DNA of 64,000 bases, taken from contig NZ_CP095053.1 in assembly GCF_022921095.1 (NCBI RefSeq), forward strand, positions 3,018,501-3,082,500. The letters run 5' to 3'. This DNA comes from Hymenobacter aerilatus (lineage in GTDB: Bacteria; Bacteroidota; Bacteroidia; Cytophagales; Hymenobacteraceae). This document shows positions 9,231-17,538 of this stretch, in pieces. A program made the translations under genes and the position numbers. How positions within the stretch are numbered: the stretch's first letter is position 1; each line of letters opens with the position of its first letter. A model generated the notes under the pieces. It ran no database searches and was not told the origin of the DNA. It saw nothing but the letters and a program-made list of their open reading frames with translations.

Positions 9231-10355
9231 ATGGCTTTTCTGCTTCGTTTCCTGCGTGCCCGCTTCTGGCTTGCTGTGCTGATACTGGCCGCGGCGTGTA
9301 GTCCGAAGGGTACCATGGACGAAGAAGAGGAAGACCCCATTGCCACGCCTACCCCCTACGCGCTTACGCTGCCGGCCACTTTTCCGCAGAACCCTACCAT
9401 CCCTACCGACAACCCGCTTACCAACGAAGGCGTGCAGTTGGGCCGGATGCTATTCTACGAAACGCGTTTGTCCCGTGACAATACCTTATCGTGCGGCTCT
9501 TGCCACCAGCAAAGCAAGGCTTTCACCGATGGCCGGGCACGGTCGTTGGGCGTAGATGGGCGGCAGCACCCGCGCGGCGCTATGTCGCTCACCAACCTGC
9601 TCTGGGAAACGACGCTGAACTGGGACGGCGCTGCCACCACGCTCGAAACGCAGGCCCGCATTCCGATTGAAAACGAAGTGGAGCTGCACCAGTCGCTGGC
9701 CGTAGGCGTAGCCAAACTTCAGCAAACGGACCTCTACCCCCCTCTTTTCCTGAAAGCGTTTGGCTCGAAAACCATTACAGAAGAAAACACGCTGAAAGCA
9801 CTGGCGCAGTTTGAGCGCACACTGATTTCAGCCAATTCGCGCTTCGACCGCTACTACGCAGGCGACCGGTCGGTGCTGACGCCTGACGAGGTGCAGGGGC
9901 TGCTGTTGTTCAACAACCACCCCGAGCCCAGCCACGGCATTGCGGGGGCCAACTGCTTCCACTGCCACGGCGGCACGCTGTTCACGGCCCGCGACTTTTT
10001 CAACAACGGCCTCGATCTTTCCTTTGCCGATAACGGCCGTGGCCAGGCCACCGGTCAGGCCTTCGACAACGGCAAGTTTCGGGCGCCTACTCTGCGCAAC
10101 ATTGCCCTCACGGCCCCCTACATGCACGATGGCCGCTTTGCTACCCTAGAGGAAGTGGTGGATCACTACAGTGACCATGTGCAGCGCCAAAGCCCCAACA
10201 TCGACCCCAACATGCTGGATGCCAGCAATGTGCCGTTTGGAAGTCAGGTTAGCCTCTCGGCCACCCAAAAGCGGCAGCTTGTGGCCTTCCTGAAAACCCT
10301 AACGGACACCACGTTTGTGCATGACAAGCGCTTCGCGAATCCATTTACTCCCTGA
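9231..10355 (+). CDS. Diheme cytochrome c peroxidase family lipoprotein (second copy)
   Basis: This 374-residue periplasmic lipoprotein is a clear paralogue of the 5847-6911 protein. It has the lipobox LILAAAC (Cys near residue 22) after the ATG at 9231, heme motifs CGSCHQ (near 88) and CFHCHG (near 243), and the shared GRMLFYETRLSRDNTLSCG and APYMHDGRFATLEE segments. It starts divergently from the CLC gene, with TATCTTG near 9195 as a weak -7 candidate. Unlike the first copy it has no MbnP-like gene beside it. It could serve the same MbnP, modify another protein, or be an ordinary peroxidase. The acidic DEEEEDP stretch after the lipobox is a simple linker. Confidence 0.88.
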   Translation: MAFLLRFLRARFWLAVLILAAACSPKGTMDEEEEDPIATPTPYALTLPATFPQNPTIPTDNPLTNEGVQLGRMLFYETRLSRDNTLSCGSCHQQSKAFTDGRARSLGVDGRQHPRGAMSLTNLLWETTLNWDGAATTLETQARIPIENEVELHQSLAVGVAKLQQTDLYPPLFLKAFGSKTITEENTLKALAQFERTLISANSRFDRYYAGDRSVLTPDEVQGLLLFNNHPEPSHGIAGANCFHCHGGTLFTARDFFNNGLDLSFADNGRGQATGQAFDNGKFRAPTLRNIALTAPYMHDGRFATLEEVVDHYSDHVQRQSPNIDPNMLDASNVPFGSQVSLSATQKRQLVAFLKTLTDTTFVHDKRFANPFTP

Positions 10356-10405
10356 TTGGCAAGCCATAACCGTTGGCTTGCGGGCAAAATGCGTACTTTG
10401 TAAAC

Positions 10406-10591
10406 ATGAAACGCTGGTTTGCCTACGCGCTGCTCCTGCCGGGGCTTTTCCTGTTGATTAGCTGCTTTACCACGTCGAAGGAGCCGCATTCTCCGGCCGT
10501 TCGTCCGGCCCGTGCCCCCCGCACCCTTTCACCAGACCGAGAGGTAGCCGAGCCAGCGCAACCCGAAACGGAAACCCCGCGCAAGTCATAG
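10406..10591 (+). CDS. Small predicted lipoprotein
   Basis: This 61-residue protein has a signal peptide and a lipobox-like LLISC (Cys near residue 20), followed by a Pro-, Arg- and Glu-rich low-complexity tail. I do not recognise a family. ATG at 10406 lies a few bases after TACTTTG, which resembles but does not perfectly match a -7 element. Its stop is one base before the SGNH hydrolase start, so the two are probably co-translated. It may be a small envelope protein or a non-functional reading frame; the tight junction favours a real gene. Confidence 0.5.
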   Translation: MKRWFAYALLLPGLFLLISCFTTSKEPHSPAVRPARAPRTLSPDREVAEPAQPETETPRKS

Positions 10592-10592
10592 C

Positions 10593-12023
10593 ATGATTCG
10601 ACTACCCTATCTATCTGTAGTCGCTGCCCTGGCGGCAAGTTTTCTACTTACCCAACTGCCTTCTGCCACCGAGCCTACCCTCTCTGCAATTGGCACAATG
10701 TCTACCAGACAGTCCGCTACGGCACTTCTGCCCCTTGATTCACTGAAGTTGGTATACATGGGGTCTTCTGTGCCCACTGGCGTGGGCGCCACCAACCAGC
10801 ACGGCTACACGGCGCTGTACTCTGATTTGCTGGCGCAACGAGCTGCAGCTGGGGCAGGATTGCCCTGGCAAACGGCCAACATCAGCATTTCCGGCAACAA
10901 CACTATTGCCGTGATGAAGCGCTTTGATGCCGACCTGCTACCCCAACGCGCTAAGTATGTAGTGTTTGCGCTGGCGCTTGGCAATGAAGGCATCAAGGAA
11001 AAAGGCCAGCCGGTTTTTGAGCAATTCAAGACCAATCTGGTGGCGCTCATCAACCGGGCGCGGGCGCACGGCATGGTGCCCATCATCACCAATGGCTACA
11101 CTCGCAACGATTACGGCCCCGAGCAATACGCCTTCACCAAACAAATGAACCTGCTGATTCAGGGCTGGAATGTACCCAGTATCAATTTGCTTGGTGCCGT
11201 TGATGATGGACAGGGCCGCTGGACGACAGGCTATTGGTCTGATGCCCTACACCCCAACGACCGGGGCCACGCCGAAATGGCGCACACCATGGTTCCTTCG
11301 CTTTTTGATGCTCTGCACGTGGGTAAGCCGCTGCCCACGCGCCGCGTCAGCCAGGGTATCAGGCTCATTAATACGGCTAGCCGGCCTGCCCCTACCCTCC
11401 GTCTGGTACCCGAGGATGTGGTGCACCCGTTTACGACCATTATCCGCTTCAAAACCGGCACCGCGGGCCAGCTGCTGGCTATCCAAGACAGTGCTGGACT
11501 GATAACTGGTGCGTTGCGGGTGACACCAAGTGGCGTAGTAGCCTATACCTCAACCAAAGGACAGCGCATCACGGGCAAAGTACCTGTGGCCAACAACCGC
11601 TGGCACCAGCTGGCCCTTACGCATTACTACGCTCGCGGAACCACTCAACTTTATGTAGACAGCACCCAGGAAGGCAGCGTGGCGGAGCGCCTGCGTCCTA
11701 CCCAATTCAATTTGGGCGGAGCCGCCACGCCACGCCGCGTGCAGCTACGCGACTGGTTTTTCTACCGCTCGGGCATGAACCAGGATGAAATCCTAGCCGT
11801 AGCGGCCGACTCCCTGCTCAAATCCAGCCTGGAGTTCTACGCTCCACTTCATGGTCACTCAGCCACTTCCGACTCGCTCCAAAATCTAGCTCAAAGTATG
11901 AATATGCTGCGCGTGGTGCAAGCTTCACAGAAGATGCAGAGAACGAAACGGTCCGGCACTGCTACTCGCTCGGCAACGTCGCCGCCTGCTATTACCCCCA
12001 CTTCCACTAAGCGGCGCAAATAA
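10593..12023 (+). CDS. SGNH/GDSL hydrolase with C-terminal LamG-like domain
   Basis: This 476-residue secreted protein has an N-terminal hydrophobic segment, an SGNH-hydrolase domain (about residues 48-245) and a concanavalin/LamG-like beta-sandwich (about 255-435), then a basic, Ser/Thr-rich tail. The catalytic blocks are visible: VYMGSSVPTG holds the nucleophile Ser (block I), ALGNEG replaces the usual GxND of block III, and DALHPNDRGH carries the Asp-His pair (block V). Such proteins are esterases or acetylesterases acting on polysaccharide acyl groups; the LamG part would bind glycans. The substrate is not evident. A bidirectional terminator separates it from convergent ftsZ. Confidence 0.85.
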   Translation: MIRLPYLSVVAALAASFLLTQLPSATEPTLSAIGTMSTRQSATALLPLDSLKLVYMGSSVPTGVGATNQHGYTALYSDLLAQRAAAGAGLPWQTANISISGNNTIAVMKRFDADLLPQRAKYVVFALALGNEGIKEKGQPVFEQFKTNLVALINRARAHGMVPIITNGYTRNDYGPEQYAFTKQMNLLIQGWNVPSINLLGAVDDGQGRWTTGYWSDALHPNDRGHAEMAHTMVPSLFDALHVGKPLPTRRVSQGIRLINTASRPAPTLRLVPEDVVHPFTTIIRFKTGTAGQLLAIQDSAGLITGALRVTPSGVVAYTSTKGQRITGKVPVANNRWHQLALTHYYARGTTQLYVDSTQEGSVAERLRPTQFNLGGAATPRRVQLRDWFFYRSGMNQDEILAVAADSLLKSSLEFYAPLHGHSATSDSLQNLAQSMNMLRVVQASQKMQRTKRSGTATRSATSPPAITPTSTKRRK

Positions 12024-12062
12024 AGCGGAAGGCAGCTATAATCAGCTATTAGATTAGGTTTA

Positions 12063-12107
12063 AAAGCCACCGGCCCACTGAAGATACGTCAGTGGGCCGG
12101 TGGCTTT
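12063..12107. terminator. Bidirectional terminator between SGNH hydrolase and ftsZ
   Basis: A perfect 19-bp stem (12063-12081 with 12089-12107) has a 7-base loop. The arms begin with AAAG and end with CTTT, so it can act on both strands. It lies between two convergent genes. Confidence 0.85.
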
Positions 12108-12123
12108 GGGTTTATTTGTTTCC

Positions 12124-13632
12124 TTAATCCACGTTGTCGTGCAGGAAGCGGTTGTCGCCGAGCAGTTCGTTGTCGTCAGAAAGATTGAATCGGCTGATGT
12201 TTTGCTCGCTGGAAGGCGTTACATTTTCCAGCTTCACCTGGCGGCGCAGGTAAGCCGGTGTTTCCAGTTGGTCTTTGATGGCTTCGTTGGTGAGGCCATT
12301 GCTCAGACCTTGCAAGCGGCGGCGGCGTTCCTCGGCACGGGCGTCGTGCGCGGGCCGGGCCGATGGCTGGTAGGGCGTGGCGTGCATCGGCTGCTGCTGA
12401 TACTGCTGCGGCTGGGGTTGCAACACCGGCTCCGGATTCGGCGTTGGCGACGGGTTAATGGGGGGCTCGTAGGTGTACGAAGACGTTTCCAGGTCGAAGG
12501 TCGTCACCTTAGGCGGTTCAGGAGCAACGGGGGGCGCCGGAATTGGCGCGCCAAACGTAGGCACGATTGAATTGTCTGAACGTGGCTCGGCAGGGGCAGC
12601 CGGAGCAACTGTTTCCGGTGTACTGGGCGCTTCCTTGTTCACCAGGCTATCGGTGATGGTATGCGCCTCGCGGGCAAAACCGGTAGCAATTACCGTTACT
12701 CGGATGCTTTGGCCCAGGGTAGAATCGATGCCGTGGCCGAAAATCACCTCGGCATTCTGGCCAGCTTTGTCCTGAATGCATTCCGTAATTTCAGTCAGCT
12801 CATCCATTTCTAGCTCTGCCTGGTCACCCGACATGATGCTGAGCAGGATGCGCTGGGCGCCGTGAATGTCAGTGTTGTTAAGCAGCGGCGAAGCCAAGGC
12901 CTCCTCCGCGGCACGACGGGCGCGGTTTTCACCCTCCGTGATAGAGCTACCCATTACGGCGGCACCCGAGTCCTTCATCACCGTTTTCACGTCTTCAAAG
13001 TCCACGTTCACATCGGCCGTCACCGTAATGATTTCGGCAATGGACTTTGCAGCGGTACTCAACACGTTATCAGCCTTGGCAAAGGCCGAGCGAATGGGTA
13101 GGTTGCCGTAAATCTCGCGGAGCTTGTCGTTGAGAATCACCAGCACCGTGTCGCAGTTCTCGCTCAGCTCCTTGATGCCCTGTTCGGCCTGCTGGCGCTT
13201 CTTCTTGCCCTCAAACATGAAGGGTGCCGTCACGATGCCCACCGTCAGGATGTCCAGCTCTTTGGCTACGCGGGCAATAACGGGGGCCGCACCGGTACCG
13301 GTACCGCCGCCCATGCCCGCCGTGATAAACACCATTTTGGTACCGTGGCTTAACAGCTCCCGGATTTGTTCTTTGCTTTCAATAGCAGCCTGCTTACCCC
13401 GCTCGGGGTTGGCGCCCGCACCCAGGCCTTCGGTCAGGTCCAACCCGATTTGCAGGCGGTTGGGCACCGTCGAGGAAGCCAGGGCCTGCTTGTCGGTGTT
13501 GCAGATTACAAACTCAACGTCCTTAATGCCCTGATTGAACATGTGGTTCACGGCGTTGGAGCCGCCCCCACCCACGCCAATCACCTTAATGATGGACGTG
13601 TTTTGCGCTGGTATATCGAAGGTAAAATTCAT
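12124..13632 (-). CDS. ftsZ: Cell division GTPase FtsZ
   Basis: The 502-residue tubulin homologue polymerises at midcell to form the Z ring. The GTP-binding glycine loop GMGGGTGTGAAP lies near residue 107, and GGGGSNAVNHM near residue 21 is the N-terminal nucleotide loop. The T7 synergy loop NVDFEDVKTVM near residue 208 is intact. From about residue 320 to 470 there is a long Pro/Gln-rich linker, longer than in E. coli but usual for Bacteroidota. The last residues (ISRFNLSDDNELL...) would be the region contacting FtsA or other partners. It is the last gene of the dcw cluster and is followed by a bidirectional terminator. ATG at 13632. Confidence 0.97.
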   Translation of the reverse strand: MNFTFDIPAQNTSIIKVIGVGGGGSNAVNHMFNQGIKDVEFVICNTDKQALASSTVPNRLQIGLDLTEGLGAGANPERGKQAAIESKEQIRELLSHGTKMVFITAGMGGGTGTGAAPVIARVAKELDILTVGIVTAPFMFEGKKKRQQAEQGIKELSENCDTVLVILNDKLREIYGNLPIRSAFAKADNVLSTAAKSIAEIITVTADVNVDFEDVKTVMKDSGAAVMGSSITEGENRARRAAEEALASPLLNNTDIHGAQRILLSIMSGDQAELEMDELTEITECIQDKAGQNAEVIFGHGIDSTLGQSIRVTVIATGFAREAHTITDSLVNKEAPSTPETVAPAAPAEPRSDNSIVPTFGAPIPAPPVAPEPPKVTTFDLETSSYTYEPPINPSPTPNPEPVLQPQPQQYQQQPMHATPYQPSARPAHDARAEERRRRLQGLSNGLTNEAIKDQLETPAYLRRQVKLENVTPSSEQNISRFNLSDDNELLGDNRFLHDNVD

Positions 13633-13638
13633 GTAGAA

Positions 13639-13744
13639 GGGTCTTAGGATCTTGGGGTCTTGGGGTCTTGGCTTTTAATAGAGGCGCTTGGAGTCAGGTT
13701 GATACAGTAATAGTAAAAACCAAGACCCCAAGACCCTAAGACCC
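13639..13744. repeat. Inverted repeat of GGGTCTTG units between ftsA and ftsZ
   Basis: The left arm (13639-13663, plus one extra unit to 13671) is built of GGTCTTGG-like octamers. The right arm (13720-13744) is its complement with a single mismatch over 25 bases. It fills nearly the whole ftsA-ftsZ gap. It could form a large hairpin in the shared transcript and change the ftsA:ftsZ ratio, which is inference. Confidence 0.65.
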
Positions 13745-13751
13745 CAACTAC

Positions 13752-15134
13752 CTAATACTGCTTATCGTCGAAATCGTCGATGAGCAGGCCTTTGGTGCGG
13801 CTGATAATGTCCTGGAAGAACTTACTAGCGCCCGAGGGCTTCTTGGGTTTCTCCGGCTCTGGGGCAGGAGCAGGCTGAGGTGCTGCGGGCACTGGGGGCG
13901 TGTAACGTGGCTCGGGAGCCTGCGGCTGGTAGTACACCTGTGGCTGCTCCTCCTCGTAAACGCTCTGGTTGATTCGCTCGTCGAGGGGACGGTAGCCAGC
14001 CAGCACCAAGCCCACGGTAGTAGCATACATCGGCGACTTTACCGCCTCAATCTTACTCTTACCCAGGTGCTCGTTGGGGTAGCCGATGCGGGTGTCCATA
14101 CCGGTTACATATTCCGTGAGCTGCACTAGGTTTTGCAACTGCGAGCCACCGCCCGTCAGCACAATACCGGCAGCCAGCTTGTCGGCGTAGCCAGTACGTT
14201 GAATTTCGGCATACACTAGTTCCACAATTTCCTCCATCCGGGCCTCTATGATATAGGCCAGGTTTTTCAGAGAAATTTCCTTGGGCGCCCGGTCGCGCAA
14301 CCCTGGAATACTTACGATTTCGTACTCAGAAGCTTCTTCCGCAATGGCTTTACCAAACTTCACCTTCAGCTGCTCCGCTTGGTTCTGCATCACGGCGCAG
14401 CCCTGCTTGATGTCGCTGGTCAGGATGTTGCCGCCGAAGGGTAGTACCGCTGCATGGCGGATGATGCCATCTTTGAAGATAGCCAGGTCCGTGGTGCCGC
14501 CACCAATATCAATCAGCGCCACGCCCGCTTCCTTCTCTTCGTCCGACAGCACCGACATCGACGAGGACAATGGCTCCAGGATCAGGTTGTCGATTTCCAA
14601 CCCGGCCTTGGTCACGCATTTGTTGATGTTGTTGATGGCCGTGCTCTGTGCTGTGATAATGTGGAAGTTCCCTTCCAAACGCACACCCGACATTCCCACA
14701 GGGTCCATAATTCCCTCCTCGTAATCCACCTTGTAGTCCTGGGGCATTACGTGGATGATTTCGGAGCCGGGTGGGGTCACCAGCCGATACATATCATTGG
14801 TCAGCCGGGTCACGTCTTCCACCGTAATTTCGCTGTCGGTAGAAGCCCGTGTGATGCTGCCGTTATGTTGCAGGCTTTTGATGTGCTGGCCGGCAATACC
14901 TACGTTCACCACGCCGATGTTGATGCCAGACTGCTCCTCCGCCTGCCGGATGGCCCGTTTGATAGCGTCTACTGTCTTGTCAATGTTCGACACGATACCC
15001 CGCACCACGCCTTCCGACACGGCTTTGCCCATGCCCAAGATTTCGAGCTTGCCGAATTCGTTTTTGCGCCCTACCAGCGCGCAGATTTTAGTGGTTCCAA
15101 TGTCGAGACCGACTACAATTTTATCGTTTTGCAT
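13752..15134 (-). CDS. ftsA: Cell division protein FtsA
   Basis: The 460-residue actin-like ATPase tethers FtsZ to the membrane and recruits later divisome proteins. The phosphate-1 motif VGLDIGTTKICALVG is at residues 8-22. The phosphate-2 motif LIDIGGGTTDLAIF is near residue 210. The adenosine motif IVLTGGGSQL is near residue 325. The C-terminal region (about 385-440) is Pro/Gln-rich and ends in KFFQDIISRTKGLLID, an amphipathic helix suited to membrane binding. It is downstream of ftsQ in the classic ftsQ-ftsA-ftsZ order. A 25-bp inverted repeat separates it from ftsZ. Confidence 0.96.
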   Translation of the reverse strand: MQNDKIVVGLDIGTTKICALVGRKNEFGKLEILGMGKAVSEGVVRGIVSNIDKTVDAIKRAIRQAEEQSGINIGVVNVGIAGQHIKSLQHNGSITRASTDSEITVEDVTRLTNDMYRLVTPPGSEIIHVMPQDYKVDYEEGIMDPVGMSGVRLEGNFHIITAQSTAINNINKCVTKAGLEIDNLILEPLSSSMSVLSDEEKEAGVALIDIGGGTTDLAIFKDGIIRHAAVLPFGGNILTSDIKQGCAVMQNQAEQLKVKFGKAIAEEASEYEIVSIPGLRDRAPKEISLKNLAYIIEARMEEIVELVYAEIQRTGYADKLAAGIVLTGGGSQLQNLVQLTEYVTGMDTRIGYPNEHLGKSKIEAVKSPMYATTVGLVLAGYRPLDERINQSVYEEEQPQVYYQPQAPEPRYTPPVPAAPQPAPAPEPEKPKKPSGASKFFQDIISRTKGLLIDDFDDKQY

Positions 15135-15230
15135 GAGACGGAGGCGTGAGGGTAGGGTGTTGCAGCTAGGTAAGCTAAGGAATATGACGCAAAAAACGCG
15201 TATTTCCGGCGTTTTTAAAAGAGACTATCG

Positions 15231-15995
15231 CTATTCGCAGATAATCTGATCTTTGAATTCCACGTTGACGCGGTGGTAGGTATTCCAACCTAGGGCTGGT
15301 GGAATCTGGCGGTAAAATACCATTAGTTTCGCAAATTTTTCCGATATATTCTTCGGAAAACCAAATTCTATGCGCTGGTCGCCTACCTGTTGGGTGAGAG
15401 CAACCTTGCCATTTGGGTCAATAAAAACTTCCGCTACCTGAGCTCGCCAAAAGGGGTGCTCATCGATGTAGCGCAGCAGCTCCAGGTAGTGCCGGCCGGT
15501 CGAATCCTGGAAGAAACCAGCCTGCAACGGAGCTCCCCCCTGCCGGGCCACGGGCACCACGCGGGCCGTAAACAGCGGCGAGAGTGGCAGTTGCCGGCCA
15601 TCAGCGTCGAGGTAGGAATCCTGGCGAGTATCCGGGTGCGTGAGGCGAGCGATAGGCCGGCTCTGGCGCACATCGGCGTGCAGATTGCCCGCCAGGTCGC
15701 GGTACACCTGTGCGTCTTTCACGAAGCTATGCGCCTTCAGGCGTGCTTCCAGCGCCCGCAGGTTCAGGGCCTCAGGCGCGCTACCTTCTAGCCGGTCTCG
15801 GCCGTTTCTAGTCAGTAGCTGCGTCACTTCCCGTTCGCTGATAAAGTAGTTATTGAACTCATTACTAATCTTTACAATGACTTGGCCCACAGGCCGATGC
15901 GTTTGCCGAATACCGGCAAATATCAGTAGCCCAACCAGCAGCACCAGGCAGCCAGTGGCAAATAGTAGATTATTGGCTTTACGCTTCAGCTCCAT
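15231..15995 (-). CDS. ftsQ: Cell division protein FtsQ/DivIB-like
   Basis: This 254-residue bitopic protein has one membrane segment (about residues 9-28) and a periplasmic part with a POTRA-like start (VIVKISNEFNNYFISEREV) and the later KDAQVYRDLAGNLHADVRQSRPIARL, which is typical of FtsQ. It would link early divisome proteins with the FtsW/FtsI synthase. The sequence is divergent, as usual for Bacteroidota, so the call rests partly on position between murC and ftsA. Its ATG at 15995 lies inside the end of murC (17-base overlap), suggesting coupled translation. Confidence 0.88.
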   Translation of the reverse strand: MELKRKANNLLFATGCLVLLVGLLIFAGIRQTHRPVGQVIVKISNEFNNYFISEREVTQLLTRNGRDRLEGSAPEALNLRALEARLKAHSFVKDAQVYRDLAGNLHADVRQSRPIARLTHPDTRQDSYLDADGRQLPLSPLFTARVVPVARQGGAPLQAGFFQDSTGRHYLELLRYIDEHPFWRAQVAEVFIDPNGKVALTQQVGDQRIEFGFPKNISEKFAKLMVFYRQIPPALGWNTYHRVNVEFKDQIICE

Positions 15996-17460
15996 TCCAT
16001 CTAATATCTAGAATATTCCGCAAACGGGGTACTAGCTGGTCGATGTCACCGGCACCTACCGTGGCCAGCACGTCGAAGGAATCGTCGGTTTGGGCAGCGG
16101 CCAGCACCTGCTCTTTGGTCTGTAACGACTTTACGGGGGCCGTTATCAGCTCCAGGAGCAATGCCGAGGTGATACCAGGTAGGGGTAGCTCCCGCGCCGG
16201 ATAGATATCGAGTAGCACCACCTCGTCGGCCAAGCTCAGGCTTTCAGCAAAGCCCGCCAAGAAGTCGCGAGTGCGGGTGAACAAATGGGGTTGAAACACT
16301 ACCCGCAGCCGTTTGCCGGGGTAGAGCGCTCGTAAGGAACGCAGAAAGGCGTCGATTTCGCGTGGGTGGTGGGCATAATCGTCCACATATACCCTTGAAC
16401 CGGTACCCGAAGTGGCCGTTACGATGAACTCGAACCGCCGCTTCACGCCCCGGTAGGCCGCTACTGCTGCTTGCAGCGCAGCAGCACCGATACCTTGCAA
16501 CTGCGCTACGCAAGCAGCGGCCAACATGTTTTCCACATTGTGATAACCTGGCACGGCTAATTGCAGATCCGGCACGTTACCAAGCGGGCTATGTAGGTCG
16601 AAATGAAACTGATGGCCCTCTGCGGTGATGGTCGAGGAATATAATTCTGTCTCTTGCTTTTTTGTGAGCCCGTAGTGAATAACACGTACCTCCGGCCCTA
16701 CCGCATCGGCCACGCTGGCATCGGCCGTATGGTTGAGCAACAGCGTGCCGCCAGGTTTGATCTGCCGCGCAAACTGCCGGAATGATTCCACTAGTGCATC
16801 CTTGTCGCCATAGATATCAAGGTGGTCGGCATCGGTGCTGGTAATAATGGCCACATCAGGATGCAGCGTCAGGAAGGACCGGTCGTACTCGTCGGCCTCT
16901 ACTACGATAGGCGTCTGCTTGGCTGCTAGCTGATGGTCGTTAGCTGACATCTCTGCCTCAGCAGTTTCTGTAGCGCCTTTCTTTATTTCCTCAGGCAATA
17001 GCAGGTTAGAACCGAGGTTGACGCTGATACCACCCAGGAATGCTCCTACCGGCAGGCCGGCGTGGTGCAGCAAGTGCGCCAGCATACTACTGGTGGTGGT
17101 TTTGCCATGGGTGCCGGCTACGGCCAGGGTAGGGCGTCCTTCGGTAAGCACACCCAGCACCTGGCTGCGCTTGCGAATATCGTAGCCTTGGGCACGCAGC
17201 CACGCCCACTCCTGGTGGTCTTTCGGAATGGCCGGCGTGAGTACCACCAACGTCTGTTCGCGGTTGTCGCGCACCACTGCCGGAATACTCTCCACTGCAT
17301 CGGTGTAGTGAATGGCAATACCTTCAGCCGTAAGTGCCTCTGTGAGGGGAGTAGCCGTTTTGTCGTAGCCGCTCACCTGATGGCCGTTGGCCTGAAACCA
17401 CCGTGCCAGCGCCGACATCCCAATGCCACCAATACCCAAAAAATAAACGTAAGGCTTCAA
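15979..17460 (-). CDS. murC: UDP-N-acetylmuramate--L-alanine ligase
   Basis: This 493-residue cytosolic Mur ligase adds the first L-Ala to UDP-MurNAc using ATP. The N-terminal nucleotide loop FLGIGGIGMSALARWF (residues 7-22) is the MurC signature. The ATP loop VAGTHGKTTTSSMLAHLL is near residue 115, and VVEADEYDRSFLTL near 190. DDYAHHPREI (near 355) is the conserved C-terminal-domain motif. No ATG is available: the reading begins with TTG at 17460, just after an in-frame TAA upstream. An insert (about residues 153-180, Glu/Ala-rich) lies between conserved blocks. It overlaps ftsQ by 17 bases. Confidence 0.96.
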   Translation of the reverse strand: MKPYVYFLGIGGIGMSALARWFQANGHQVSGYDKTATPLTEALTAEGIAIHYTDAVESIPAVVRDNREQTLVVLTPAIPKDHQEWAWLRAQGYDIRKRSQVLGVLTEGRPTLAVAGTHGKTTTSSMLAHLLHHAGLPVGAFLGGISVNLGSNLLLPEEIKKGATETAEAEMSANDHQLAAKQTPIVVEADEYDRSFLTLHPDVAIITSTDADHLDIYGDKDALVESFRQFARQIKPGGTLLLNHTADASVADAVGPEVRVIHYGLTKKQETELYSSTITAEGHQFHFDLHSPLGNVPDLQLAVPGYHNVENMLAAACVAQLQGIGAAALQAAVAAYRGVKRRFEFIVTATSGTGSRVYVDDYAHHPREIDAFLRSLRALYPGKRLRVVFQPHLFTRTRDFLAGFAESLSLADEVVLLDIYPARELPLPGITSALLLELITAPVKSLQTKEQVLAAAQTDDSFDVLATVGAGDIDQLVPRLRNILDIRWNGAEA

Positions 17461-17461
17461 G

Positions 17462-17538
17462 GTTTTGAATTAAGAATTGAGGGTATATGAGGCACAGAAA
17501 GACGTGTTCCGTTTAATCGATTTTTTGATTAGTAATTA
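17462..17538. repeat. AT-rich repeat overlapping the murG 3' end
   Basis: This AT-rich stretch contains TTGAATTAAGAATTGAG and TTGATTAGTAATTAATTTC. The reverse complement of the latter carries TTAATTACTAAT, which is shared with the AT-rich spacers at 27520-27655 and 37344-37467. The last codons of murG (Leu-Ile-Thr-Asn-Gln-Lys-Ile-Asp) lie inside it. Confidence 0.45.
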
